Assembly (NCBI RefSeq): GCF_002240225.1
Contig: NZ_CP022584.1
Location: 3,146,594 to 3,210,593, forward strand
DNA length: 64,000 bases
Direction of reading: 5' to 3'
Origin: Paenibacillus physcomitrellae
GTDB taxonomy: Bacteria > Bacillota > Bacilli > Paenibacillales > Paenibacillaceae
Shown here: positions 55,401 through 63,582 of the stretch, one piece after another
Layout of the letters: each line of letters starts with the position of its first letter
Position numbering within the stretch: position 1 is the stretch's first letter
The notes under the pieces: generated by a model
Told to the model about the DNA's origin: nothing
The model's database searches: none
Seen by the model: only the letters and a program-made list of their open reading frames with translations
Translations under genes and position numbers: made by a program

Positions 55401-58400
55401 AATTAAGAAGAAACTGTTCGAGAATAGCGTGCGCGTTGTCTTCGGTATTATTGAAGTCAACTTTACGGCAGAGTTCGTTGTCAGCACCAATGTGAATCTG
55501 TCGATCGGAGCCGATTTCAACTATACGACGGCCAAGCGCTACTCAGCTACCGTCTATGTGCTTGGTCTCAGAGGCACAAGTGACACGGTACCCTTGCCGG
55601 GTGACGGCAATTACCAGTTTACGTTCTATGTGATGGGGACGCTCGGATTGCGGGCGGGCATTCACCTGGAGCTGAAAGCAGGAGTTGGAAGCGTCAAGCT
55701 GAATAGCATTGGGATTGCGGTTGAACCCGGCGCTTATGTGAACTTGTGGGGATATTTTTACTATCAACTAAAAAATGTAAGTGATGTGCGGACCACCCGG
55801 TCTTTAGGCGCGCTGATCGTAGAGATGGGCATCTACTTGGAAAGCGCAGTAGGCGCCCAATTGGGCGACGGATTGCTCTCGGCCAGCGTGCCAATCTACG
55901 AGAACACATGGCCGTTGTACACGGTAGGGGAGCAGAAGAATGTCGATGACTTCGCCTATCCGCAGGATGAGTCGCTCAGCTTGAACTTGGCGGGCTCCGT
56001 TTCTTCCATTCCTGTGCCGGAGAAGCTGCTCACGATGAGCAGGTTTGATTTGAAGACAGGCGACACGGACACCCAGGCGTTTGACCGTTCGAGGTTCGAT
56101 ATACAAGTGGACAATCCAAATTTTAAGTATAATTCGAATACCGGAAAGATCGAAGTGGTGGACAAGAGCATTCAAGTGAGTGAGGGCAACCTGGTCATCA
56201 CCTGGAAGGGGGCGCCGCTGTCATTCACATCTGAGCCGCTCAAGCGTACGATTCCGTTGATTTGGCTTGCCAGAGAAGGGGACTATACGTTGCAGCTGGA
56301 TCCGAAGAACGGCGATACGACCCAGATTGTTGCTGCCCCGTATAACGCGGCGATCAGCGTGCAAACCCCGGCATATGCGGGATACACGTTTGAAGGCTGG
56401 TATACGGCTGCTTCAGGCGGTACGAAGACGACAATTCCGAGCCGTATGCCAGCGGAGGATCTCACGCTATACGCGCAGTGGATTGCGAACACGAATACGC
56501 CTTATACGGTTCAGCATTATTTGATAGACCCGAACACCCGAACATCGACTTCTCCTGTATATACGGAAACGAAGACCGGCACAACCGGCGCGGAGATTCG
56601 GATAACCTCGGACAAGTACAGTAATCAAGGTTATACGGACGGTACGGTAAACGGCGTGTTTATTAAGGGCGACGGCTCGACGGTCGTCAAGCTGTATTAT
56701 TATCCGAAGAATCGCACGATGACTTTCGATTTCGGCTATACGGGCGCTCCCGGTAGCACGGTAACGGAACCATTCGGCAAGAACATCGCCGCTCGCATAC
56801 CGATGCCGACAAGACCGGGATACACGTTCGCCGGTTGGTCGCCGGAAATTCCGGATACGATGCCGGCTTCTGACACCTTCTATACCGCGAAGTGGGCGGC
56901 GAAAGAAGACACGCCGTACCAGGTCGTATATTTGCTGCAAAATATCGGAAGCGACACGTATACGGTTGCGGATACGGAATCGTATCGCGGGACAACCGAT
57001 ATCGAGGCGAGCCTGACGAATCCGACCAGAACGTATGAGGGCTTTACGTTTAATGCCAGCGTTCCAGGAACGGTGCTGGCGGCTCCGATCTCAGGCAAAG
57101 GCACAACGGTGCTGAAGCTGTACTACAAGCGCAATAGCTACGCCATGACGGTCAATTACAATGGCTCCGGCGATGCGACCAAGGTCGTTAACGTGCCGTT
57201 CGGGGCGACGACAGGGCTATACCTCGGCTCTCCGACCTGGCAGGGTCATGCATTCACGGGATGGTCGCCGGACCCGCTGGCCACGATGCCCGCGCACGAT
57301 GTCGAGTATACCGCCCAGTGGACGCTGAACAGCTACACGGTGAGCTTCAACAGCAACGGCGGATCGCCGGTAGCTGACCAGACGGTAGGTTATGGCTCCC
57401 AGGCAAGCGAACCGGATGAGCCGACGAAGGACGGCCTCGTGTTCGGCGGCTGGTATACCGACAGCGGCTTCAATACGGCCTACGACTTCACGACAGCGGT
57501 AGTCACGTCCGATGTGACGTTGTATGCGAAGTGGCTGCACAGCTACACGGTCACTTTCGACAGTAACGAAGGGTCGGCGGTGGTCGCCCAGCAGGTGAAT
57601 GAAGGTGACAAGGCTGCGCCACCTGCCGCGCCGACGAAGGAGGGCTTTGTATTCAGCGGTTGGTACAGCGACAGCGACTTGACTAGGTCTTATGACTTCG
57701 AGACCGAGAGAGTGACGGCTAACCTGACCTTGTATGCAAAATGGACAGAGGCTCCAAAAACCAACTACACGGTGAGCTTCATTAGCAACGGCGGCACGGA
57801 AATTGATGCTCAGATAGTGGCAGAAGGCGCCGTGGCAACGGCGGCCGCACCAACGCGTGAAGGCCATACGTTTGCTGGTTGGTACAGAGACAGCGGCTTG
57901 ACGAGCAGCTTCAGCTTCACGACACCGATAACGGAGAACATCACGCTGTATGCGAATTGGACGTTGAACAGCTACACGGTAAGCTTCGATAGCAACGAGG
58001 GACAGACATCGACGGTGAGCAGTCAGACGGTGGATTACGGCGGCACGGCTACGATCCCTGATCAACCGACGCGGGCAGGTTATGTGTTCAAAGGCTGGTA
58101 CAAAATAGATACCAACGGGACGAATGCCTACGATTTCACGTCAGCGGTGACGGCTAACCTCACGCTCTATGCGAAGTGGACGGAGGTCTACACGGTAAGC
58201 TTCGAGAGTAATGGCGGCACGCCGGTGGCTAGTCAAACAGTGGAAGTTAACGGCATAGTTGAGGAGCCTGCCGTACCGATGAAGAGCGGTTACACGTTCG
58301 GCGGGTGGTACAGCGACAGCAGCTTTACGAACGGCTACAACTTCGCAACGCAGGTGACGGCTAACCTCACGTTATATGCTCAGTGGACATCGAACAGCTA

Positions 58401-60426
58401 CACGGTAAACTTTGAGAGCAACGGCGGACCAGAGGTGCCGAGCCAGACGGTAAGTGCTGGTGGCAGGGCGGTGACGCCTTCCGTACCAACGTGGCCGGGT
58501 TATACGTTCGATGGCTGGTACAACGACCTCGACTGGACGAATGCCTTCGATTTCACGACAGCGGTGACAGCAGATATTACGCTGTACGCGAAGTGGACGG
58601 TGTCGGCATGGCGGCAAGTGGGTGACGCGATGGACAAGGATTATTGGATAAGACTCGTATTCGACAGTCAAGGCACTCCTTATGCTTCTGCTGGGGGCTT
58701 ATACGTTAAGAAATACGAGCAGGGTGCATGGCGGACGATTGGCGACTATGACAATTTGGGTTACGGGAGCCGTCTAAAGCTTGCGATAGATCGTCATGAC
58801 GTTCCCTATATAGTATATTACAGAAATCGCACCGATGAGTTGGCCGAAGGGACAGTTGTGTATAAATATAACAGTACCACTTCCGCTTGGGAGCCTGTAG
58901 GCGATATTCTACCCTATGACGGTAACGACAATTTCATTGAATTCGACAGCAAGAACACTCCGTATGTGGTTCTTGACAGCCTCTTGTCTGACCGCGTAAA
59001 TGTAGTGAAATTTAATGGCACCCAGTGGGTAGATGTAAGCGGGGGCGAGGAGTTAAACGAATTTGGCGATAATTCAAGCATCGCGTTTGACGAATACGAT
59101 ACTCCTTATTTATTTTACAGTTATCAGGGCGACGACGGTTCTAAGTGGACTTTGAAGAAGTACGAGGGGAACGCATGGCAGACGATCGGCTCAGAGATTA
59201 TAAGCGACAACGCATCGTTTGCAATTGCTCCTGACGGCGTGCCCTATGTGGTTTACAAGGATAGGGGCGAGTCATGGGATGCGGTGACCAACTTTACGGT
59301 GAAGAGATATGATAAAAACTCTTCTTCCTGGCAGACTGTCGGTAATTCCGCATTCGCCACAGGTCCGTTCTTCGGGATCGGGATCGACTTCGACAGCAAG
59401 GGCACCTCTTATGTCGCGTATCAGGATGCTACCAAGGGCAACAAGGTGAGCGTAGTCAAATACGAGGGCGATTGGAGCTATGTGAGTAATGGCGGTTTCT
59501 CTGCGGGCGAAGCCAGCTTGATAAAGCTTGCGATCGACGACAACGACAATATTTATGTCATCTATGTAGATAACAGCAACGGAGAAAAAGTGACCGTGAT
59601 GAAGTACGATCCGGAGGGGCAGCTAGCCACTCCATATCTGTCGCCGGCTTCCTTTAACGAACCTTCACTCGAAATGTCTCTTGCGCCGGAAAGCGTCTTT
59701 GGGCTCAATCCGCTTGCAAGCAATCCCGATGTGACGATCACGGGTTCGGAAAACGCGCCGTCGGGCTATGAATACAACACCCGGAGCATCCTGGACCTTA
59801 TCCAAATCAAACGGGACGAAACGGTTTTGGACATCCGGTTTAATACCGAAAACAAGGTCTTCTCCGTCATTGACCCGGAAACCGACGCAGAGGTCGCCAC
59901 ACTCACTTTGGATACGACGTCGGATCTCGTCAGTTTTGAAGAAGGCAGCAGCGGTATCGTCGTCCATCCTTCCGAGGGATTGGCGGAAACTGCAACCGAC
60001 TCTCTGCTCTTTAAGCTTTGGGTCAATGACAGTAAAGTCGATCAGGCGGAATTGCCATTCCATGTGGATGGGACGAATCCGACCGTAACCAGCAGCACTT
60101 ACCATGAAGACGGCACGATCTCCCTGAGCTTCAGCGAGGATCTGTCCGTTGCTCTCGAGCCAGGTGGAATCACGCTCGATTATTCGGCCAGCGGCGATTT
60201 CACCGATGAGGATACGGTACACTTAAATTCCCTACATTATTCCGTGTCGATGATAAGCCGCCGGGAATTCAAGATTGAGCTAAATCCCGAAACGGCTGAA
60301 TATCTTAAGCCCGAAAGCCCCGGAAAATTCCGTATCGTCGCGCTTGGCTTTCGGGATTTTGCCGGGAACTCCGTGAAACTGCCAGAGGGTGGCATCATCA
60401 TTGATGTCCCGGGGGAAATCCTTTAA
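52429..60426 (+). CDS. Giant SLH-anchored surface protein with eleven InlB-B/Flg_new-type repeats
   Basis: 2665 residues. Signal peptide (to about 42), then three SLH repeats (about 45-230; FQDVSPTDWFYDAVIYV, FADVQAGIWYAPYVAWAV, ISPWAVDSVVKLW) that bind pyruvylated wall polymers. A Gly/Ser/Asn linker and two Listeria-Bacteroides repeats (281-415; FGGWYSNSSL) follow. A long region of unknown fold (about 420-1280) comes next, then nine more repeats (nucleotides 56283-58595; motif Y-T-F-x-G-W-Y...LYAKWT). A propeller-like repeat region (58600-59640; DSQGTPYASAGG, FDSKNTPYVVLD) and a C-terminal Ig-like domain end the protein. Likely adhesin or matrix protein. No LPXTG is present. Confidence 0.92.
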   Translation: MKQVIKRGWKLKSRILSLMLVISMVVSLLPMNLLPVQQATAAEPSGFQDVSPTDWFYDAVIYVHKNEIFNGTGDDTFLPQGTMTRAMYVTALGRMAGLDVSKYSESTFADVQAGIWYAPYVAWAVKKGITVGTDKQNFSPDATVSREQMVTMTLRYFESYQIPYQTSNLIATEPADLANISPWAVDSVVKLWQAGLFVGDKNGNFNPHAQATRAEAAVTFMRSNAVVKAWQNQNQETLTPTPEPSSDNGDNSSGNSAGNSGSNSGGNSGGNSGGNSNTEYVLTFESNGGTVVTGQLVKHGSKAAMPEAPTKAGYTFGGWYSNSSLTIPYDFTTAVTGNITLYAKWTIGKKNSYTVSFDSNGGSTVADQTVEEGEALSKLPAPAKEGQIFQGWFRDSELSLIFAEGTAVTADTKLYAKYIDNVNNAVQRVPSYSVLNVAQDFTIAVIDATGTLTASEVQAGMTFKDTANPDSAGITVTGSDGLFTVASATGRFEEGNTYQLTLTDDKLSFQGQDATTSICVFSVAKQEVMNVPLNPNLIYLAFSEVTDMMLNGADAGSPAIPVVTTTMGDSDTDLAAANASSGTFTYTGSAAIQVGDTVAIYEGVRPDLRTVDTTGVDDGDVAYIQITAINGNVYTYDHADAKQVLFKPDVLPVSVEADEDEDPDNHSITVAHAAMNYSDGQYAPLGLSELTTVDVGDFIAFYEGELAEDNEALGVIGYGRIMSITPDAERDVITYEDATEEEIRHIFDVYQQQAIDGDTLLSEEETARLEDQIEQEAVASGFVDKAANYLSTLATQTDAFKTQVEVKALSFPSGVGEVSVENLTVVASLGTGVKNIAGQTSGVSATLQVGADIVIRTHEESDLVIHMTGTFLQEISLNLSVNGATEWGEACAWFLCVPYPNDYRVTADLDAFTYTGINITAEIATVEHDKLQDALDDWLGAKNAGRLGKVLDIATEVQALINGVQDTEVDTAALKAQYKEMMENETDWVPLIKKKLFENSVRVVFGIIEVNFTAEFVVSTNVNLSIGADFNYTTAKRYSATVYVLGLRGTSDTVPLPGDGNYQFTFYVMGTLGLRAGIHLELKAGVGSVKLNSIGIAVEPGAYVNLWGYFYYQLKNVSDVRTTRSLGALIVEMGIYLESAVGAQLGDGLLSASVPIYENTWPLYTVGEQKNVDDFAYPQDESLSLNLAGSVSSIPVPEKLLTMSRFDLKTGDTDTQAFDRSRFDIQVDNPNFKYNSNTGKIEVVDKSIQVSEGNLVITWKGAPLSFTSEPLKRTIPLIWLAREGDYTLQLDPKNGDTTQIVAAPYNAAISVQTPAYAGYTFEGWYTAASGGTKTTIPSRMPAEDLTLYAQWIANTNTPYTVQHYLIDPNTRTSTSPVYTETKTGTTGAEIRITSDKYSNQGYTDGTVNGVFIKGDGSTVVKLYYYPKNRTMTFDFGYTGAPGSTVTEPFGKNIAARIPMPTRPGYTFAGWSPEIPDTMPASDTFYTAKWAAKEDTPYQVVYLLQNIGSDTYTVADTESYRGTTDIEASLTNPTRTYEGFTFNASVPGTVLAAPISGKGTTVLKLYYKRNSYAMTVNYNGSGDATKVVNVPFGATTGLYLGSPTWQGHAFTGWSPDPLATMPAHDVEYTAQWTLNSYTVSFNSNGGSPVADQTVGYGSQASEPDEPTKDGLVFGGWYTDSGFNTAYDFTTAVVTSDVTLYAKWLHSYTVTFDSNEGSAVVAQQVNEGDKAAPPAAPTKEGFVFSGWYSDSDLTRSYDFETERVTANLTLYAKWTEAPKTNYTVSFISNGGTEIDAQIVAEGAVATAAAPTREGHTFAGWYRDSGLTSSFSFTTPITENITLYANWTLNSYTVSFDSNEGQTSTVSSQTVDYGGTATIPDQPTRAGYVFKGWYKIDTNGTNAYDFTSAVTANLTLYAKWTEVYTVSFESNGGTPVASQTVEVNGIVEEPAVPMKSGYTFGGWYSDSSFTNGYNFATQVTANLTLYAQWTSNSYTVNFESNGGPEVPSQTVSAGGRAVTPSVPTWPGYTFDGWYNDLDWTNAFDFTTAVTADITLYAKWTVSAWRQVGDAMDKDYWIRLVFDSQGTPYASAGGLYVKKYEQGAWRTIGDYDNLGYGSRLKLAIDRHDVPYIVYYRNRTDELAEGTVVYKYNSTTSAWEPVGDILPYDGNDNFIEFDSKNTPYVVLDSLLSDRVNVVKFNGTQWVDVSGGEELNEFGDNSSIAFDEYDTPYLFYSYQGDDGSKWTLKKYEGNAWQTIGSEIISDNASFAIAPDGVPYVVYKDRGESWDAVTNFTVKRYDKNSSSWQTVGNSAFATGPFFGIGIDFDSKGTSYVAYQDATKGNKVSVVKYEGDWSYVSNGGFSAGEASLIKLAIDDNDNIYVIYVDNSNGEKVTVMKYDPEGQLATPYLSPASFNEPSLEMSLAPESVFGLNPLASNPDVTITGSENAPSGYEYNTRSILDLIQIKRDETVLDIRFNTENKVFSVIDPETDAEVATLTLDTTSDLVSFEEGSSGIVVHPSEGLAETATDSLLFKLWVNDSKVDQAELPFHVDGTNPTVTSSTYHEDGTISLSFSEDLSVALEPGGITLDYSASGDFTDEDTVHLNSLHYSVSMISRREFKIELNPETAEYLKPESPGKFRIVALGFRDFAGNSVKLPEGGIIIDVPGEIL
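56283..58595 (+). repeat. Nine tandem Flg_new-type protein repeats (DNA repeat array)
   Basis: Units of roughly 180-210 bp encode V-S-F-x-S-N-G-G ... Y-T-F-x-G-W-Y ... L-Y-A-K-W-T. Several are near-identical in DNA around agctacacggtgagcttc. Such arrays can expand or contract by recombination. Two more units lie at 53269-53680. Confidence 0.85.
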
Positions 60427-60489
60427 GCGCGGAAATCAGATTAACAACGGTCCGAATATCGAATTTCTTTCGAAAAGAATGCTTATTTG

Positions 60490-60540
60490 AAAAGATCGCC
60501 GACCCCGCTTTGTAAAGGGGTTTCGGTGATCTTTTCTCGT
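60490..60540 (+). terminator. Terminator after the giant gene
   Basis: Long stem aaaagatcgccgaccccg / ggggtttcggtgatctttt with an internal mismatch and T-rich end. Confidence 0.8.
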
Positions 60541-60566
60541 CCGGTCAAAAGAGAAAACCGGGCACG

Positions 60567-60758
60567 CTGGTCAAACACGTCGTTTTGTCCGTAGCCCGCG
60601 CGTTGAGCCGAAGCCGTTCGCGCCTGGAAATTGAGCGCAACGATACCGTCGGCATAAAGCCGCCATATCTCATTTTATCGAACCACGTCCCCAACTGGGA
60701 CGGCACTACCGAACCGATCGTTTTCTCGACGGCGATGCATTTCCATTCTCATTTATAA
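60567..60758 (+). pseudogene. Fragment of a PlsC-type acyltransferase gene
   Basis: The frame reads LVKHVVLSVARALSRSRSRL, EIERNDTVGIKPPYLILSNH and VPNWDGTTEPIVF. It contains the H-x4-D acyltransferase signature (NHVPNWD) followed within 20 residues by stop TAA 60756-60758. Only the first catalytic block remains, with no start codon. Confidence 0.65.
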
Positions 60759-60894
60759 ATACGAATTGCTCGCCAAAGTGGACTTTCATATATTCAATTA
60801 CATCAGTCTGGTGCAGTTGTCCTGCGGTTTCAAGCGGGTGATGTACACGGCTGCTGTAGTTCTGCTGTTTGCAGGACTCTTTCTGGCGGCTCAT
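60706..60894 (-). CDS. Possible truncated small protein (62 aa, DUF6953-like end)
   Basis: A minus-strand frame with VIEYMKVHFGEQFVFINENGN, resembling the conserved end of DUF6953-type small proteins. The N-terminus is short and the ribosome site is weak. It overlaps the acyltransferase fragment on the other strand. It could be a remnant. Confidence 0.4.
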   Translation of the reverse strand: MSRQKESCKQQNYSSRVHHPLETAGQLHQTDVIEYMKVHFGEQFVFINENGNASPSRKRSVR

Positions 60895-60983
60895 GACGGC
60901 GATCCGGACGGATAAGTGTTTCTGTGGGATGCCGAATTTTTGGAGCGCAAGCGCTGATCGTTGATCATAAGACCATTCAAAAA

Positions 60984-61172
60984 ATGAGTATGCGAAAATT
61001 CAGACAGATGATCTACGCCAGTCATTTCGATAAAGACTACTTAGAAATTGAGCAAAAGAAAAAGTCAGTTGAAATGCAAATCGAATCAGCCCTGAAAGAT
61101 ATGGATTTCGAACTTGCAAAAGGATTGGTCGACGAGCTGGAAGGATTGATCAAGCAGCTGTCTGCGCTCTAG
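60984..61172 (+). CDS. Short coiled-coil protein or C-terminal fragment (62 aa)
   Basis: From ATG 60984: MSMRKFRQMIYASHFDKDYL, then a UVR-like helix pair (EIEQKKKSVEMQIESALKDM, DFELAKGLVDELEGLIKQL). The frame is open from 60924, but no ribosome site is convincing. It is probably the C-terminal remnant of a larger gene. Confidence 0.4.
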   Translation: MSMRKFRQMIYASHFDKDYLEIEQKKKSVEMQIESALKDMDFELAKGLVDELEGLIKQLSAL

Positions 61173-61220
61173 CATGTGCTACAAGCTTAGACGTTCAAGG
61201 GTAAAACAGTCGAATATTCG

Positions 61221-61261
61221 AAGAGAGGGACTCCGCTTCAAGCGAAGCTCCTCTTTTTTTC
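61221..61261 (+). terminator. Terminator after the coiled-coil fragment
   Basis: aagagagg...cctctttt outer arms with gcttcaagcgaagc inside, then a T8 run. Confidence 0.75.
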
Positions 61262-61445
61262 TTAGCCTACATGCACCACTGCCCGAGCTTCTACCCACTG
61301 TTCCGGAAATGCCAGGTAAGTCACCCCGATCGTGCTGCCCTTCAAATCTTCTACAGCGTATCTTGCGTCTCATGTGTTAAAGTAGAATCTTTTCCCTTCC
61401 TTCCAAGGCTTTTCGCTCGACCCACGCAACCACTTCTTTAGGGCT

Positions 61446-61940
61446 ATTTCCTAATTACAGCTTGTCTCCCGAAGTCAAATACCCGAAAGCTCTTGAAGAG
61501 ATCTATGCTACGACAGCTGCTGTTCTATCCGGTTACCGATGGGGGATGGATAGTGATTCGTATCATGAATTCGTCGAAGGATACTTCCTTCGCCGTGACA
61601 GGATGGCATCGTTCTGGGAACAGTAACCGGAAGAATTAAATGAAATCTATACTTCTCCTCTGAGAGCTTCCATTGACCAGCGCGATCTTCCTCCAGTTCT
61701 CATCATTACGGCGGAAGCCGACGTTCTTCGAGATGAAGGCGAGGCCTATGGGGATAAGCTTCGGGAGGCTGGTGTGGAGTTCACAAAGGTGCGTTATCAA
61801 GGAAGCATTCATGCTTTCGTCGTGTTGAATGCTTTGGCAGATATGTGGCCGCCCGCGTTGCGACTGTCATTAGCCAGCGCTTGGCTGAAAGATGGATTTC
61901 AACAATGGATTATGGAGAGAAAGGTATTCTCAGCTATCTG
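61446..61940 (+). pseudogene. Decayed alpha/beta hydrolase (esterase, Abhydrolase_3-like)
   Basis: One frame reads NYSLSPEVKYPKALEEIYAT (the strand after the missing HGGG block). Then, after a deletion that removed the GDSAG nucleophile, it reads YRWGMDSDSYHEFVEGYFLR up to an in-frame TAA at 61624. Beyond it comes PEELNEIYTSPLRA, the acid Asp in LIITAEADVLRDEGE and the histidine in GSIHAFVVLN. It lacks the start, the nucleophile and an open frame, so it cannot make an active enzyme. Confidence 0.75.
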
Positions 61941-62392
61941 AGATGATAAACCCAACATAGAATGCCAAAAGCCGGGTGGCCTTATCTGGCGAATCCCGGT
62001 TTTTGAGTTGCTTAAATCGTCATTTAATTAATGGGGTAACTTTAAAATTAGCCGTTAGACCCGTTAAGCTGAACCGTATCACCGCTGATGGTAAAGCAGA
62101 GGGTCGAGTTGAAGGTGGAGGCAGGGATGCTCAATTCGCATATAGCGTAAACGCTCTGCACATGGGGAGTCGATTGTTTGTTACTCGTAAAAAAATTAAC
62201 AACATCAAAGGATTCTATTAGCTCAAGCAAAGCTGCTTGAGTTTTTTTTAGGTGGATATATTTACAATTCATGGATGCTAGGTTATCCTAAAAGTATTAG
62301 ATCTTAAGACCCGGAACATCGATATAAGACAGAACTGAATTACAAATTTGTTAATTGATTTTGTAGTATATAGTGTCAAAGGAGGAGGAAAT
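61941..62392. other. Intergenic and remnant sequence before the TIR cluster
   Basis: Holds a weak hairpin gccggg/cccggt (61971-62000) and a clear terminator (62221-62250). Its open frames show no family-like sequence. gaaccgtatca at 62071-62081 is an 11-bp partial match to the att repeat. Confidence 0.4.
62221..62250 (+). terminator. Terminator upstream of the TIR cluster
   Basis: ctcaagca/tgcttgag followed by eight T. Confidence 0.8.
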
Positions 62393-63157
62393 TTGTTTAA
62401 CGGATTTAACCTAATAACAGATGAAAAATTTCTTTCATATAAAGAACGTGGATACGCTATTTATAATGGTCATAGACAAAGTGTAGAGAATGAATTAAAT
62501 AAATTTATTCTTGATGATGGTAGTATAAATGGATCAGAATTACAAGAGGACTGGTTCCCTCAAATCAATGCAGATATTTTTATCTCTCATTCTCATGCTG
62601 ATGAAGAAAAAGCAATCGCTTTGGCTGGATGGCTAAACTATGCTTTCGGATTGAGTGTTTTTATTGATTCTTGTGTATGGGGCTATGCTGATGATCTTCT
62701 GAAAAAAATAGACGACAAATTTTGTAGAAATCCTGATGGATCCACATATAGTTACGAAAAACGAAATAATTCAACTAGTCACGTACATATGATGCTATCA
62801 ACTGCATTAATAATGATGATGGATAAAACAGAATGTATAGTATTTCTAAATACTCCAAACTCTATTGATTCGACTGATATAATTAATAGGACAAAATCGC
62901 CTTGGATTTATTATGAGATAGGCGTAACTCGATCAGTAAGAAGGAAGATACCTGAAAGACCTACAGGTATCATTAAGAAGGGGCTATTTGAGAATGCCCA
63001 GGCACTCACCATTAAATATAAAGTAGACTTGAATCACTTGCGTGAAATCAAGCAAAGTGATCTTGAATATTGGGAAAGGGATTATATTCGTAATAAAGAA
63101 ATGCATCCGTTAGATCTTTTATATGGGAAGCACAACCTCATTGAATATTTAAGATAG
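62393..63157 (+). CDS. TIR-like domain protein (254 aa), candidate antiphage signalling
   Basis: TTG 62393 follows AAAGGAGGAGG; the in-frame opening at 62348 has no site. The N-terminal 65 residues precede a TIR-like fold: ADIFISHSHADEEKAIALAG, then LSVFIDSCVWGYADDLLKKI, TECIVFLNTPNS, and SPWIYYEIGVTRSV with the glutamate expected in the NADase site. TIR enzymes cut NAD to make signals or deplete it during infection. It is AT-rich and 29 bp before a second TIR-like gene, with a caspase-like gene next. Confidence 0.75.
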   Translation: MFNGFNLITDEKFLSYKERGYAIYNGHRQSVENELNKFILDDGSINGSELQEDWFPQINADIFISHSHADEEKAIALAGWLNYAFGLSVFIDSCVWGYADDLLKKIDDKFCRNPDGSTYSYEKRNNSTSHVHMMLSTALIMMMDKTECIVFLNTPNSIDSTDIINRTKSPWIYYEIGVTRSVRRKIPERPTGIIKKGLFENAQALTIKYKVDLNHLREIKQSDLEYWERDYIRNKEMHPLDLLYGKHNLIEYLR

Positions 63158-63186
63158 TCTATTACTCCAAGGGAGTTGTGGGAATC

Positions 63187-63567
63187 ATGCCAAAAAGAAT
63201 ATTTATTAGTTTTGCTATTGAAGATAAAAATCTAAGGGATTTCTTAGTGGGTCAGGCTAGGAATGAACACTCACCATTTGAGTTTGTAGATATGTCCGTA
63301 AAAGAACCGTGGGATTCCGCTTGGAAAACAAAATGCAGAACTAAAATAAAAGGATGCGATGGTGTTTTGGCTATCGTCACCAAGAACACCAAAAAAGCGG
63401 ATGGACAACTATGGGAAATTAAATGTGCAAAAGAAGAATATATCCCTACAAGAGGGATATGGGGAAGCCAAGACAATCGTCCAGCAACACTTCCAAGTGA
63501 GTTTGATGGTGTAAGAGTTGTGAACTGGACTTGGAGTAACATTACAAACTGGATAAATACATTATAA
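63187..63567 (+). CDS. ThsB-like TIR domain protein (126 aa)
   Basis: MPKRIFISFAIEDKNLRDFL opens a compact TIR/DUF1863-type domain. It continues VKEPWDSAWKTKCRTKIKGC, DGVLAIVTKNT, and QLWEIKCAKEEYIPTRGIWG with the candidate catalytic glutamate, then VVNWTWSNITNWI. The size and order fit ThsB of Thoeris systems, which turns phage sensing into a cyclic ADP-ribose signal. ATG 63187 is preferred; GTG 63178 is in frame. The next gene starts 15 bp after its stop. Confidence 0.8.
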   Translation: MPKRIFISFAIEDKNLRDFLVGQARNEHSPFEFVDMSVKEPWDSAWKTKCRTKIKGCDGVLAIVTKNTKKADGQLWEIKCAKEEYIPTRGIWGSQDNRPATLPSEFDGVRVVNWTWSNITNWINTL

Positions 63568-63582
63568 GGCAGGTGCTTATAT

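Noticed and set aside
52660-60222. Numerous long minus-strand frames within the giant surface protein gene
   Set aside because: Repetitive coding on the plus strand produces open antisense frames. None has start signals or family motifs.
62071-62081. gaaccgtatca, an 11-bp match to the att repeat in the same orientation, as a possible outer island end
   Set aside because: The match stops before the core ends, no inverted repeat accompanies it, and island-like genes continue on both sides.
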